Source: Prorocentrum cordatum | Lineage: Eukaryota > Sar > Dinophyceae > Prorocentrales > Prorocentraceae | Assembly (NCBI GenBank): GCA_963575745.1 | Contig: CAUYUJ010015737.1 | Coordinates: 74,001-134,000 of the forward strand | Reading direction: 5' to 3' | DNA length: 60,000 bases | Part shown: in pieces, positions 29,290-40,282 of the stretch | Layout: the number at the start of each line of letters is the position of its first letter | How positions within the stretch are numbered: position 1 is the stretch's first letter | The notes under the pieces: generated by a model | Database searches by the model: none | What the model was told of the DNA's origin: nothing | What the model saw: only the letters and a program-made list of their open reading frames with translations | Translations under genes and position numbers: made by a program

Positions 29290-30560
29290 CACTGCTGAAT
29301 TGCACCCCGTCTGGGCGCGTGAGCAAAACATTGCGCTCGGATGGCCCGTCTGGGCGCGCGAGCGCGGGATTGCGCTTGGACGGCCCGCCTGGGCGGCGAG
29401 CGCGGAATTGCGCTGAATCGCCCGTCTGGGCGCGCGAGCGCGAAATTGCGCTCAAATGGCCCGCCTGGGCGCGCGCGCGCGTAATTGCGCCCGGATCGCC
29501 CGTCTGGGCGCGTGAACACAGAACTGCGCTCAAATGGCCCGTCTGGGCGCGCGAGCGCGGAATTGCGCTCAGATGGCCCGCTTGGGCGCGTCAGCGCGGA
29601 ATCGCGCCCGGATCGCCGTCTGGGCGTACGAGCGCCTGGGCGCGCGAGCGCGGATTTGCGCCCGGATTGCCCGCCTGGGCGTGCGAGCACATAATTGCGC
29701 TCCAACGGCCTGCCTGGGCGCATGAGCGCGGAATTGCGCTCGGATGGCCCGCCTGGGCACGCGAGCGCGAAATTGCGCCGAGATCGCCCGTCTGGGCGTG
29801 CGCGCGCTGAACGAATGGCCCTCCTGTGCGCGCGAGCGCGGAATTGCGCCCGGATCGCCCGCCTGGGCGCGCGAGCGCGGAAGTGCGCTCAGATGGCCCG
29901 CCTGGGCGCGCGAGCGCGGAATTGCGCCCAGATCGCCCGTCTGGGCGCTCGAGCACAGAATTGCGCTCGGATGGGCTGTTTGGGTGCGCCAGCGCGCAAT
30001 TGCGCTCGATTGGCCGGCCCGCCTTGTCGCGCGAGCTCCCGCTCGCGAGCGCGGAATTGCGCCCGGATCGCCCGTCTGGGCGCGAGCGCAAAATTGCGCT
30101 CGGATGGCGCGCCTGGGCGCGCAAGCGCGGAATTGCGCCCAGATCGCCTGTCTGGGCGCGTGCGCACAGAATGGCAGCCGAATGGCCCGTCTAGGCGCGC
30201 GAGCGCGGAATTGCGCTCGGATGGCCCGTCTGGGCGCGCGAGCGCGGAATTGCGCTCAAATGGCCCACCTGGGCGCGCAAGCGCGAAATCTTGCCCGGAT
30301 CGCCGTCTGGGCTGGGCGCGCGAGCACGGATTTGCGCTCGGATTGCCCGCCTGGGCGTGCGAGCACACAATTGCGCTCGAACGGCCCGTCTGGGCGCATG
30401 AGCGCGGAATTGCGCTCGGATGGTCCGCATGGGCACGCGAGCGCGAAATTGCGCCCAGACCGCCCGTCTGGGCGCCCAGATGGCCCGTCTGGGCGCGTGA
30501 GTACAGAATTGTAGCCAAATGGCTCGCCTGGGCGCGCGAGCGCGGAACGCACGCGGTTCG
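29290..30560. repeat. ~39-bp GC satellite array in E5
   Basis: About 30 units of ATGGCCCGTCTGGGCGCGCG-AGCGCGGAATTGCGCTC type. The core is shared with the arrays at 4020-7650 but the tails differ (GGAATTGCGC rather than GATTCGCGC). One interruption near 30015-30045 carries an inverted GCGAGCTC/GAGCTCGC-like stretch. Confidence 0.85.
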
Positions 30561-32115
30561 CCCGCAACCGCGCGAGATTGCCTCTTCCTGGGTGCAAGGG
30601 CGAGATCGCACCCGGACAGGGGGCCCTGCACGCCCAGATTACCTTACCGGGCGCTGCGACGAGCGGCAGTCGCCAGCAAGGGCGCGAGCCAGGGCATGGC
30701 AGCAAGGCCAAAAACCTCTTCACGACGAGGAGCGGGCGCGAGACGGTGAACGCATGGCGACAAGGAGCGGGGGCGGACGTGGTGACGAGGAGCGCGGGCT
30801 TGCGACGAGGAGCGCGCAGGCGAGCAAAAGCGGACGGCAGGGAGGCTGAGACCAACTGCATGGCGCCGGCCACCACGGCAGCAAGGTCAGGGGCCCGCCG
30901 ACGAATGGCACTGGCCAGCACGGACACGGGCCGGGGTGTGGCAGCGCAAGCCCAAGGACCCACTGAGGCGGTGGCCCCCAAGGGGCACCCTCCTCCAGGC
31001 AGGGACCCGCTCCTTATCCAGGATCTGTGCAAAGCAGCTGTTGCGCGGGTCCCACTTGGGAACCTTCTGCTGGCTGGCCCGCTTGGCCAATCACCGGCAG
31101 GAAGCCGAAACATCCCTTGGAGCCCAGCGGCGCACCGTTCCCACTTGGGAAACCTACTGCTGGCTGGTCGGATTGGCTAGCCACCGGCAGGAAGCGAAAC
31201 GCCTCTGGGGGCCCACCTGGAGCAACCTCGGGTGTGCCCTGCTGGGAGAATGGCGACGAGGAGCGCCGGCGACCTGGTGGGTATGCCTTATCCAGGCAAG
31301 GACCCGCTCCTTATCCAGGAGCTGTGCAGAGCAGCCTGCCGCACGGCTGTTGCTCCATTCCCACTTGGGAAGCTTCTACCGGCTGGTGCGCTTGGCCAGC
31401 CGCCGGCACGAACCGAAACGCTACTGGGGGCTCACTTGGAGCACCCACGGGTGTGCTCGGCTGGGAGAATCGCGACAAGGAGCGCCGGCGACTTGGTGGG
31501 TATGCCTTATCCAGGCAGGGACCCGCTCCTTAACTAGGACCTTTGCAGAGCAGCCTGCCGCGCGGCTGATGAACCATTCCCACTTGGGAACCTTCTGCCG
31601 GCTGGTGCGCTTGGCCAGCCACCGGCAGGAACGGAAAGGCCACTTGGGGCCCACTTGGAGCACCCTCGGGCTTGCCCTGTTGGGAGAATGGCGACGAGGA
31701 GCGCCGGCGACCCGTGGGTATGCCTTACCCAGGCAGGGACCCGCTCCTTATCCAGGAGCTGTGCAGAGCAGCCTGCCGCACGGCTGTTGCACCGTTTCCA
31801 CATGGGAACCTTCTGCCGGCTGGTTCGCTTGGCCAGCCACCGGCAGGAAGAAGGGATCATCGGCATTGCCCCAGAGGAGGTTGCCTCACCCGAGCTGCGC
31901 CCAGGGGTCTTCAGCATTGCCCAAGTAAGGTTGCCTCGCCCTTGGCAAAGGAGGGGATCACTGGCATTGCCCAAGTAAGGTTGCCTCACCCACACCTTGC
32001 CACCAAAACGTGGAACGAGAGAGCGCGGGCAGTGGCAACGAGGAGCGCCGGCGAACAGACACAGAAAACTGGCAGCAGCACACAGGCGTGCGACGAGAAC
32101 GTGAAGAGCTGTGGA
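30561..32115. repeat. E5 interior with ~220-bp tandem units
   Basis: From about 30990 to 31850 there are four to five units of 217-222 bp, each with GGGACCCGCTCCTTA and TCCCACTTGGGAA. Outside them I see short GGCGACGAGGAGCGC repeats also found in the 1-11 kb region, and nothing coding. Confidence 0.7.
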
Positions 32116-32586
32116 GGCGCCGCGCGCTCCATGACGGAAAGCCTTCCCGTCCTGCGGGGGCTCTTCCTGTCACAGCGCTGCCTCCCGTCCTGCGGGAAGC
32201 TCGGCCTCGCTGCGGAGTGCCTCTCCCGTCCTGCGGGACATTCTCTCTGCTGCGGGGCGTCGCCCCGATGCTGCGACGTGCTGAACACGGATCGGAGCAT
32301 CCGCAGCGAGGAGCGCTCTCCACCGCACATCCAGCCACCAACCAGCCAGCCAGCGAAGAGGAGGAAGACGGAGGCGAGCGGGAGGTGAGGCCGCTCGGGC
32401 GCGTGAGCCGCAGCCCCCTGTTGGAGGCACCCAGGCAGCGAGCTGCGCCTGCCACCCAAAGCGCCCGACGTCGCATTCTTTGAGGGCTGCCAAAAGGCTA
32501 AGAGGCCAGGAAGCGAAAAGGCACCCATTTGGCACCGGTCACCTTGGGAGATTTTCCTGCCCCCAAAACCGCTGCGCGATTTCGGG
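32116..32586 (-). repeat. E5 A1 repeat
   Basis: 471 bp, matching 25732-26205, with the same three TCCCGTCCTGCGGGA hairpins. It ends GATTTCGGG, and E4 sequence (CATGCC) follows. The last hairpin bases present in A2 are missing. Confidence 0.8.
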
Positions 32587-34188
32587 CATGCCAAAACAAA
32601 GGTGCCAGACGCACGCGGGCTGCTTTGCCAAAAACTGCTGAGACACCCCAGCTGAGCCTGCCTGCTAGTTTTCCTGTTTCAGCAGGGTGGAGAATCCCGG
32701 ACTCGAGAATTCCTACAATTTGCGCGCTCCACTGTGACAACTTTTGCGCGCTCCACTGTGACAACTTAGCCGGGCCAACGGAAACATGCACCTCGGAGGC
32801 GCCCTGGGCAATCTCCACGTCGGCGCCAAGCACGGTGGCCGCGCTCGCCTCCGACACACGCTTGGAAGCATCAAGTCCCCAGCCAAGGATGTCAGAAATG
32901 ACCTCGCGCACGACCTCAGAAGCGCCACTTGGCGATGCCAGTGGGGGCGCGCCAGCAAACGCGGCGTCAGCGCCGACGCAGAACGGTTGCGCCAAAATTG
33001 CGCGCACTGCACAGCCGAAACGCCCCCAATTATATACAGACGCCGATGCCCCAAACGGGCACGCTAGAAGCTGCAGCGCCTGGCCCTCGGTCGCTGCCGG
33101 TTCCCAGGTCGCCACTGCGAACTGCAGGTGCGAGCTTGCCAAAGGAAGAGCCCTGAAGGCGTGGACAAAATCTTCCTTCCTTAAGCGCGCCCCCACTCCC
33201 CCAGAAAGGAGGGCGCGCCGCAAAAGCGCCAGCAAGCTGTCGAGAGCATCCTGCTCGACGGTTTCACCTACAGAAACCGCTGCGTTGACGCCAGAATCTG
33301 TGAAATCGTCAATGCAGCGGACTTTGGGCACCCACGCGCCATCGAGCTGAACCCAACCCTCATGCACCGGAAAACGAGCCGTGAGGACGCACGAATCCTG
33401 CAGACGGCGCCTGCGCGCGCGCCCTGCTTCCACTTCTTTCGCGCACTTTGCTTCGAACGCTGCACGAACAGCGCCCCGCGCCCTGCTGGGCCTGGAGACT
33501 CGGCGCAAAGTGTCTACATTCCTTTCTTTGGCGCGCAAGCGCAAAGACTCCGCAGTTTCCGCTGGAGTGCTGTATGGGATCTCGGGCAGAACGCCACTGC
33601 GCGGCATTGCGCCAATAAGAGGGAATCCCTGCTCTAGATCTGTAACTAGGCGGCCGTCAGGCCAATTAATTGCGCGAAGCATCTCGCTGAGAACAAGCAG
33701 ATTTTTCTTCGGCCCAAGAACGGAGCAGACGTGGGCCGGCAAGGATGCCCACCGCCGCTGCCACTCAGGTTCCAGCACGCGCTTGCGCTCCCGCCAGTGC
33801 TTCAAACTATCGAGCCGAGCTTGCGCAAGCGCATCGGCGCCGAGGGATTCACCCGGTCAGCCCACGCGGACACCGCATCAGGCAGCCGAGGTGGCAGCTC
33901 GGCAGACGGCAGCGAGCACGCAAAGACGTAGTGATCCAGAAGGCTTTTACCAGCCGCTGCAAGATCCATTGAAAACTGCTGCGCTAAATCCCGAATCTGG
34001 CCAGCGCCAGCACTGCTGGGATATTCCACTAAAAAACTTTCGCCGCTACTGTAGGAACCATGGCCGCCGTCGGCGATACGCCGGCCAGGAAGGGAGCGAG
34101 AGATACGCTCGGGACTGGGCGAGGTGTCGCCAACCTCTTCGCTGGACACCGAAAAGTGTGCACCGGCGCCTCGCGAGCCGCTGGCTTC
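32587..34188 (-). pseudogene. RT part of E4
   Basis: On the minus strand it begins in frame after the gag TGA (34189-34191). It carries the KHWRERKR...VLGPKKNLLVLSEML block, VRCIDDFTDSG, LRKEDFVHAFRALPL and LLACPFGASASVYNW. Where other copies have the FLRYVDDLF active site, about 12 residues are gone (near 32960-32980), so the enzyme is dead. A 22-bp tandem duplication at about 32728-32766 doubles KLSQWSAQ. A frameshift lies near 33810-33840, before KHWRERKR. It stops at E5 after LFWHA. Confidence 0.88.
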
Positions 34189-34786
34189 TCACTTTTGCTT
34201 CCATCCGCCCTGCTGCGACTTCCCCTGCTGCCAGCCGCCCTGCTGCAACTTGGGACTGCGGAAGCGCGGCGGCTGCGCAGGCGAAAGCGACCGGGGCGCC
34301 TGCTTGGAGCTGCTGGCCGCCGAGCCGTTCCCTGCTTTGTCCCCTGTGGAACTGGCCCCTTTTCCGCCGCTCTTGTTGGACGCTATGCGAACAGCACCCG
34401 ACGCCCTGGCGCGGACTTTGTCTCTGGCCTCTCCAACGAGCTCGCGGTCCACCTTGCTGAAGTACACGTTCCACTGGCGGTCACCCGATTCGAGAGCCTT
34501 CGCCATCGCAGTGCGGGCGAGCACGTCGCATTGGTAGGCCGTGCGGACGCCCCCGTGTTCCTCGGCGATCTTGGACAGCAAGAGGGAATACCCCAGGATC
34601 TCCACGGGCGCAGCCGTTTTCATCGGAATCAACTTGACGCCCCAATCCATCAGGTGAGAGTGGAACGCCGCGTAGCCGGGGTAGTCCACCTCTGCTGCCG
34701 CCCGGGCCCGCTTCAACTCGCCCATCTGGCGGTGGCGTTCGCCCACGGCACCATCGCCGACTGGGACGTCGACGCTGGGGATTTTC
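34189..34786 (-). pseudogene. gag C-terminal part of E4
   Basis: Starts at the E6 insertion (GAAAATCCCC) with IPSVDVPVGDG; E11 has IPRIDVPVGDG. It continues through DYPGYAAFHSHLMDWGVKL and AEEHGGVRTAYQ to a basic GGWQQGKSQQGGWKQK tail and TGA. pol follows in the same frame. The missing N-part is at 53458-54048. Confidence 0.88.
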
Positions 34787-34830
34787 ATAGCCCGCAAACC
34801 GCGCAGCGGTTTGCGGGGCAGGAAAATCTC
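34781..34830 (+). repeat. E6 left terminal hairpin
   Basis: ATTTTC-ATAG, then the perfect stem CCCGCAAACCGC-GCA-GCGGTTTGCGGG, then GCAGGAAAATCTC. The same hairpin recurs at 38862-38910, 40396-40444 and 53196-53244. On the other strand it is the E3 hairpin with a different loop. Confidence 0.88.
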
Positions 34831-35146
34831 AGGGCAGGCCCTTGTGGGCTTCTTGGCTTTCGCCCCTCTCCGCTTCTCCGCTATGGCAGGGGAATCTTCA
34901 TGGCCTGGTTGCTGCTGGACGGCAGGCGGTCCTCTTCCTCCAACCTCGTTGCTCGGCTGAGTTGGTGGTTGATTGGCTCCCTATCCGCCGGTGCCTTGGC
35001 GCTCCGGACGGTGGCGGTGCTGTCGCTCCTCCCTTCGCTGGTTGGCAAGGTTGGTTGATTCTGGCCGCCATCTGTGCAGCGGCGCCGCCAAGGGACAGAC
35101 CGCGGCCACCTCTGGCTGCTCTGCTGCGCAGGGCTCGAAGGCGAGG
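34787..35146 (+). repeat. E6 A1 repeat
   Basis: 360 bp ending GGGCTCGAAGGCGAGG. Matching copies start at 38867 and 40401 (E7) and 53201 (E6 A2). Confidence 0.88.
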
Positions 35147-36427
35147 TGGCTGTGCAGCCGGGGGCCGCGCCCTGGGGTCTGCACCGCCGCCACCCGCTCC
35201 CTATCCGCCGGTGCCTTGGCGCTCCTGGTCGTTTCTCGTCCTCGGTTTTGCTTGGTTCAGGGGCTGCGGGCCTGCGCGCCGGGAGGCCGCCCGCAGCCCA
35301 GGTCGCAGGTTTGCGTGCCGGGAGGCCGCCTGCGAGCCCAGGTTTGCGCCGGGGCGCAATGTGCAGGCTTATGTGCCGGGAGGCCGTCTGCACGGCTGGG
35401 GCTGGGGCTCGCCTGCGCTGGAGCGTTGGCGGAGCTCCTGGTCGTTTCTCGTCCTCGGTTTTGCTTGGTTCAGGGGCTGCGGGTCTGCGCGCCGGGAGGC
35501 CGCCCGCAGCCCAGGGTCGCAGGTTTGCGTGCCGGGAGGCCGCCTGCGGGCCCAGGTTTGCGCCGGGGCGCAATGTGCAGGCTTATGTGCCGGAAGGCCG
35601 TCTGCACGGCTGGAGCTGGGGCTCGCCTGCACTGGAGCGTTGGCGGAGCTCCTGGTCGTTTCTCGTCCTCGGTTTTGCTCGGTTCAGGGGCTGCGGGTCT
35701 GCGCGCCGGGAGGCCGCCCGCAGCGCAGGGTCGCAGGTTTGCGTGCCGGGAGGCCGCCTGCGGGCCCAGGTCTGCGCCGAGGCGCAAAAATGCAAGTTTT
35801 TTTTATGTGCCGGGAGGCCGTCTGTACAGCTGGGGCGGGCTTGCCTGCGTTGGAGCGCTGGCGTAGCTCCTGGTCGTTCCCCGTATTTGCTTTGCGTGGT
35901 TTCAGGGCTGCGGATCTGCGTGCTGGGAAGCTGCAGCAGCCCAGGGTCGCAGGTCTGCGAATCGGGAGGCCGCCTGCGTGCCCAAAGTGGCGCGGGATCG
36001 CGTGGGCAGGTTTGTGCGCCAAGGGGCGCTTGCTGCGCTTGGGCTGCTGCTCGTGGGTGGCCAGTGAGTTCGCGCCCGTTGGCTGCCACCCGCGGGCGCG
36101 CCCAGGGACGCAGGCTCGGCCCACAGACAGCGCGGGAGCGCGGTTTGCAGGTTTGGGCGCCGGAAGGCTGCTAGCACAGTGTGTGCTACGGGCGCCATCG
36201 GCGCTGGACTACGTAGCGCGGGATGTGCGGAAGCCCCCGTGCGGCAAACATCGCCAAATTCTGGCGCTCTTCTGCGTCACCATGTCATCATCTCTGGGTC
36301 GTGTGCGCGCTGGCAAGGCTATTGTGCAGGTTCCTCTGTTGCCATGATGGCTCAGTGCTGGCCGTCGGCTTGACTTGCAAATCCCCTTCTTGCGAACAGC
36401 TTTCCGCGCAGGTAGGAGCTGTCCGCT
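35147..36427 (+). repeat. E6 leader with ~216-bp tandem units
   Basis: Three and a half units of about 216 bp (starting near 35220, 35435, 35650 and 35866), each with CTCCTGGTCGTTTCTCGTCC and GCCGGGAGGCCG. Beyond 36000 I see nothing recognisable before gag. Long open frames here follow the repeat. Confidence 0.7.
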
Positions 36428-37975
36428 ATGGCTTTCGAGCAGTCAGAGGTTTGTGCATTTGTGCAGGCGCTCCCGGCGGGGGCCCTCCACGGCGCCAGCA
36501 AGCAGGCAGCTGAGGAGTGGTGCTCCTTTCTGCTGAGTGTGGACCCAACCCCAAGGGCGCGCCATGATTTGTTCTGGTACTTGTCTGTCGGTCGTCTCTT
36601 GGCAGAGAGCATGGGCGCTTGCGACCCGCTCGACCTGGCAGGCCCGGTGATGCGAGACATGATTACGGCGGCTATCAAGCCAGGGGAAGCGCCTTACGAT
36701 CACGAGGGCGAGAGCCAGCTCTTCAGGGAGTGGAAAGTGCAGCCTTCCCAGATTGCATTCGCCCTTCGCGTGCAGGACAAGTGCGCAAAGCTCGAGCCGC
36801 CAGCGCCGACAGCTGAAGTCACGCTCGCCACGACCATGAGAGAGTACCTGGAAGCACAGGCTGCGAGCCAGAAGCGGTCTGTGAAGGCTCTGTCCTTCAA
36901 GCTGTCCGAGAGGCTTTCCGAGCTTGGCATGGACGCATTCCCGAAGGAAGCCCTGCCTTCGGAGGAGAACCTCGCCGGTTTCGAGGCCGCGGGCCGCGTC
37001 GCCAAGGAGAAAGGTCGCCTCTTCGTTGGCAGTGCTGATGGAGAGGACCTTCAGCGAAATTTCCGCCCTGCTTGGTCCCGCGTCCCAGCAGTAGAGGTGC
37101 CCATCGGCGAGGGCTCCGTGCCAGAGCGCCAGCGACAGATGACTGATTTCAAGCGCTCACGAGCGGCGGCAGAGATCGATTACCCTGGATACGCGACGTT
37201 CCAGGCGCATTTGCTCGACTGGGGCGTCAAGCTCATCTTGATGAAGACTGCCACCCCGCTCGAGGTGCTGGGATACACAATGTTGGTTGCGAAGGTGGCC
37301 GAAGAGCACGGGGGCGCAAGAACTGCATACCAGTACGACATCCTCGCGCGGAAGGCCATGGCGAGGGCCCTGGAAGGCGGCGATCCAGACTGGAAGGTTT
37401 ACTTTACCAAGGTGGACCGCGACCTCGCCAAGGAAGCGAAAGACAAGGTCACGGCGAGGGCAGGCGAGGCCGCAAAGGGGGCGAGCGGCAAGGCGAGCGG
37501 CAAGGTCGGGGGCGGTGGCAGGGGCAAGGCGCCCGGCAAGACTGACGGCTCTGCTTCGACAGGCGCTGGGGCGTCTCAGGCGCAGGCCCCGCGGTCGTTG
37601 TCCCCGGCGGTGCCGCCCCGCTCGCGCAGCCCCTGGCCTCGCAAGCAGAGCGGCTGGGGCCAGCAGGACGGCTGGCAGCAGCGCGGCTGGACGCAGCACA
37701 AGAAAAAGCGAAGGCCACTGGCCGACAGCAGGTCCCCAGACAGCTCCAGCTCCGACCATTTCGAAGGGGGACTGAGACGCGGGGCTGCCGACGGGCAGGC
37801 CGAGCAGCCTTCGCCGTCTGTGCGCGAGCTTGAATATCCTGGTGTCTCTGGTTTTGCCGAGATGCAGGATCGTGTGAATAGTTTCAATTTTAGTTCAGCT
37901 GCTAGCGAACTCGACCCCTTTGGGCATTTAGACTGGCCCTTGCGCTACCGTCTTGCGACGAGCGCCCAGAGGTAG
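36428..37975 (+). CDS. E6 gag, reading into pol without a stop
   Basis: Starts ATGGCTTTCGAG (MAFEQSEV). Conserved motifs: HDLFWYLSVGRLLAE, YLEAQAASQKRS, LSFKL, NFRPAWSR, DYPGYATFQAHLLDWGVKL and EEHGGARTAYQYDIL. The basic tail ends WTQHKKK. Where four other copies have UGA this one has CGA (37709-37711), so the frame continues 88 codons into the pol N-terminus. It then stops at 37973, because a base is missing near 37928 (LDWPL for LDWAL). It could yield an intact gag with an abnormal tail. It may bind RNA, like the other copies. Confidence 0.82.
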   Translation: MAFEQSEVCAFVQALPAGALHGASKQAAEEWCSFLLSVDPTPRARHDLFWYLSVGRLLAESMGACDPLDLAGPVMRDMITAAIKPGEAPYDHEGESQLFREWKVQPSQIAFALRVQDKCAKLEPPAPTAEVTLATTMREYLEAQAASQKRSVKALSFKLSERLSELGMDAFPKEALPSEENLAGFEAAGRVAKEKGRLFVGSADGEDLQRNFRPAWSRVPAVEVPIGEGSVPERQRQMTDFKRSRAAAEIDYPGYATFQAHLLDWGVKLILMKTATPLEVLGYTMLVAKVAEEHGGARTAYQYDILARKAMARALEGGDPDWKVYFTKVDRDLAKEAKDKVTARAGEAAKGASGKASGKVGGGGRGKAPGKTDGSASTGAGASQAQAPRSLSPAVPPRSRSPWPRKQSGWGQQDGWQQRGWTQHKKKRRPLADSRSPDSSSSDHFEGGLRRGAADGQAEQPSPSVRELEYPGVSGFAEMQDRVNSFNFSSAASELDPFGHLDWPLRYRLATSAQR

Positions 37976-38866
37976 CGACGGGTCGCCTCGTGGCTCGACC
38001 AAGTTCTGGCGTTAGACGGGCATTCTTTGGCAGAAGCCCGGTTTAAGAGCTTGCAGCACTGGCGCGAGCGCAAGCGAGTGCTGGACCCCATCTGGGCGTG
38101 CAAATTGGCAACGTTGCCAGCGCACGTTCGGAGCGTGCTGGGTCCGAAGAAAAATCTGCTTGTGTTTAGCGAGATGTTGCGTGCGATTAATTGGCCAGAC
38201 GCTCGGCTGTTAGTTGACCTTCAGAATGGTTTCCCTCTGGTCGGGGAGATCCCCCGGAGCGGAGTGCTACCGCGCAAACATTTTAACACGTGCACTGAGA
38301 CGGTGGCGAGCCTGCGTGCGCAGGCTACAGTTTTGAACGCTGGAGCCATTCGTCGCGCTCGGCGGCCGGCCGATCTGGAGCCGTCCGTGCGCCTGGTCTT
38401 TGAGGAGAAATGCGAAAGGGAGGCGAGCGAGGGTCACGCGAGGTGACGTCCTCTGCGCGACACTTGTATTTTAACGCCTCGCTTCCCGGCCGACGAGGGC
38501 TGGACGGCAGATAATTCGCGCAAGGTCCGCTGCATAGATGACTTCACGTCGTCTGGAATTAATGCTGCCGTGTCAGTGGGCGAGGACGTTCGTCACGACA
38601 CCTTGGACCAGTTTGTGGCCGCTTTGTGCGTCGTGCTCCTGGCGGGAGGTGGCGGAGCTTCCGTTCGCAAGGAGGATTTCGCTCACGCTTTTAAGACGTT
38701 GCCACTGGCCAGTTCCCACCTGCAGTTTGCTGTGGTGGCTTGGGATTCGGCTGTGGCGCGGGGCCAGTGCCTTCAGCTCCTGGCGTGCCCATTTGGGGCG
38801 GTGGCATCAGTGTACAATTGGGAGCGTTTTGCCGCTGCAGTGCGAGCAGTTCTTGCTCAGCTTTTC
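37976..38866 (+). pseudogene. E6 RT, 5' half
   Basis: Contains LQHWRERKRVLD, VLGPKKNLLVFSEML, RCIDDFTSSG, RKEDFAHAFKTLPL and LLACPFGAVASVYNW, ending VLAQLF exactly at TTTTC (38862-38866), where E7 starts. Defects: frameshifts before 38027, and an in-frame TGA at 38444-38446 where E11 has Trp (TGG). The gene resumes at 40929. Confidence 0.87.
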
Positions 38867-39226
38867 ATAGCCCGCAAACCGCGCAGCGGTTTGCGGGGCA
38901 GGAAAATCTCAGGGCAGGCCCTTGTGGGCTTCTTGGCTTTCGCCCCTCTCCGCTTCTCCGCTATGGCAGGGGAATCTTCATGGCCTGGTTGCTGCTGGAC
39001 GGCAGGCGGTCCTCTTCCTCCAACCTCGTTGCTCGGCTGAGTTGGTGGTTGATTGGCTCTCTATCCGCCGGTGCCTCGGCGCTCTGGGCGGTGGCGGTGC
39101 TGTCGCTCCTCCCTTCGCTGGTTGGCAAGGTTGGTTGATTCTGGCCGCCATCTGTGCAGCGGCGCCGCCAAGGGACAGACCGCGGCCGCCTCTGGCTGCT
39201 CTGCTGCGCAGGGCTCGAAGGCGAGG
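38867..39226 (+). repeat. E7 A1 repeat
   Basis: 360 bp with the CCCGCAAACCGC hairpin at its start; same length as the E6 A1. It joins YR-flanking sequence directly after GGCGAGG. Confidence 0.85.
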
Positions 39227-40167
39227 AAGCTGGCCCAAGGGCTGCTGCCAAGCGAGCCCGGACAGGCAGCGCCACGGCAGACGCTTTCGAAATCCAGGCT
39301 GCTTGGATCGAGTTCGCCGGATGGAAGCGCAGCGCAGCACAGTACGCCAGCGCAGTGCAGCTGTGGGGCGAGGCTGCGGCGCTCGTTGGCGCACCGCCCT
39401 GGCCGCCCTCGCGCGCCGCTGTGGACGCCTTCTGCACTCTTTTTCGAAGCAGCGCGTCGCTGGGGTCGCACCTCCGCTCCGTGCTGGCGCTCCTCCGCGC
39501 CCCGGCAGGCGAGTTGGCGGACACAGCTCGGCTGGTGCGAGGAGCCGAGAAGGCGGCAGCCAGTCAGCTTCGTCCTCGGGTGTGGGCGTCGACAACGCAA
39601 ACAAGGGCACTGATCAGTTGGACGTCTGGCGTGGGGCGGCGTGATCTGGCCTTGACCTGGGCAGTGACAAGACATTTTTGTCTGCGGTACTCCGAAGCGT
39701 TATCTCTGGGGTCGGCTATGGCGCCATTCCGCTTTGCACGAAATGGGACTGAGTGCGTTCTGACTTTCATGCGCAGGAAATGCTATAAAACTCCAGTGGA
39801 CGTTACAAGGAAGTGTTTGTGTGAAGACGGGATCCACGCCTTGTGCGGCGTCTGCGCGTTGGCAGAAGCAGTGAAGTCGGCCCCAGCACCATTTGCACAC
39901 ATCCGGTATGCAGAGGCGCTGGGCTTCCTCAAAGCTGGCGCCGTGGCGCTCGGCTTCCCCCAGGCGCAGCATTGGGGAACGCACGCGTTCCGGCGAGGAT
40001 TTGCAGATGATGCGCTACGGTCTGGTGGGCCTTCGGCTTTATTCTGGTCTGGGGGCTGGAGAGGGGTCGCTGCGTTCGGCTACGCGACGGCCCAGTCCAG
40101 GGGCATGGTCGCGGCCGCGCAGTGGTTGGCAGAGTACTCCGATTCGAGTGGCGAGGAGGACTGCTAG
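39154..40167 (+). CDS. E7 tyrosine recombinase, N-terminally shortened
   Basis: Open for 337 codons from an ATG inside A1; homology to the other YRs begins near 39281 (IQAAWIEFAGWKRSAAQYASAV). It has the core-binding and catalytic domains with Arg (CLRYSEAL), His-x-x-Arg (HAFR), Trp (SGGW) and Tyr (FGYATAQSRG) all present, plus the C-x-C-x7-C-x2-C cluster (39814-39855). The N-terminal domain of E1-type YRs is missing, removed by the A1 junction. It ends with TAG after SSGEEDC, like E8 (SGVVDC). It could be active; whether the frame is expressed from within A1 is unknown. Confidence 0.85.
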   Translation: MQRRRQGTDRGRLWLLCCAGLEGEEAGPRAAAKRARTGSATADAFEIQAAWIEFAGWKRSAAQYASAVQLWGEAAALVGAPPWPPSRAAVDAFCTLFRSSASLGSHLRSVLALLRAPAGELADTARLVRGAEKAAASQLRPRVWASTTQTRALISWTSGVGRRDLALTWAVTRHFCLRYSEALSLGSAMAPFRFARNGTECVLTFMRRKCYKTPVDVTRKCLCEDGIHALCGVCALAEAVKSAPAPFAHIRYAEALGFLKAGAVALGFPQAQHWGTHAFRRGFADDALRSGGPSALFWSGGWRGVAAFGYATAQSRGMVAAAQWLAEYSDSSGEEDC

Positions 40168-40282
40168 CACGCTCGGATACACTGGGCGCTTGAAAAAGAA
40201 ATTCTACCTTCCGAGCGCGTCTGCGCGTATCTCGACACCGGCTCGGTGTTTCCGCCGTATTTGGCCCACCCTGGATGCATTG

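Larger units (their letters stand above)
25535..32586 (-). mobile_element. E5: 7-kb gene-less element
   Basis: Left to right: B2 (25535-25626), A2 (25732-26205), B1 (26206-26297), about 5.8 kb of satellites with no gene, A1 (32116-32586). On the minus strand this is the same A1 - interior - B1 A2 B2 order as E1, with nothing coded inside. It sits in the RT/RH gene of E4 with GCATGC on both sides. The right terminus lacks the last bases of the usual hairpin end (GGCTAT). It is a large non-autonomous derivative that would need another element's proteins. Confidence 0.78.

Noticed and set aside
34842-36347. 501-codon frame upstream of E6 gag
   Set aside because: Translation of the ~216-bp tandem leader repeats. 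Other frames over the same region are equally open.
38867-39226. Helitron end (hairpin followed by CTAT)
   Set aside because: The hairpin plus CTRR-like end is superficially similar, but there is no TC 5' end or Rep/helicase, the insertion core is TTTTC rather than A-T, and the repeats are arranged as split direct repeats around a YR.
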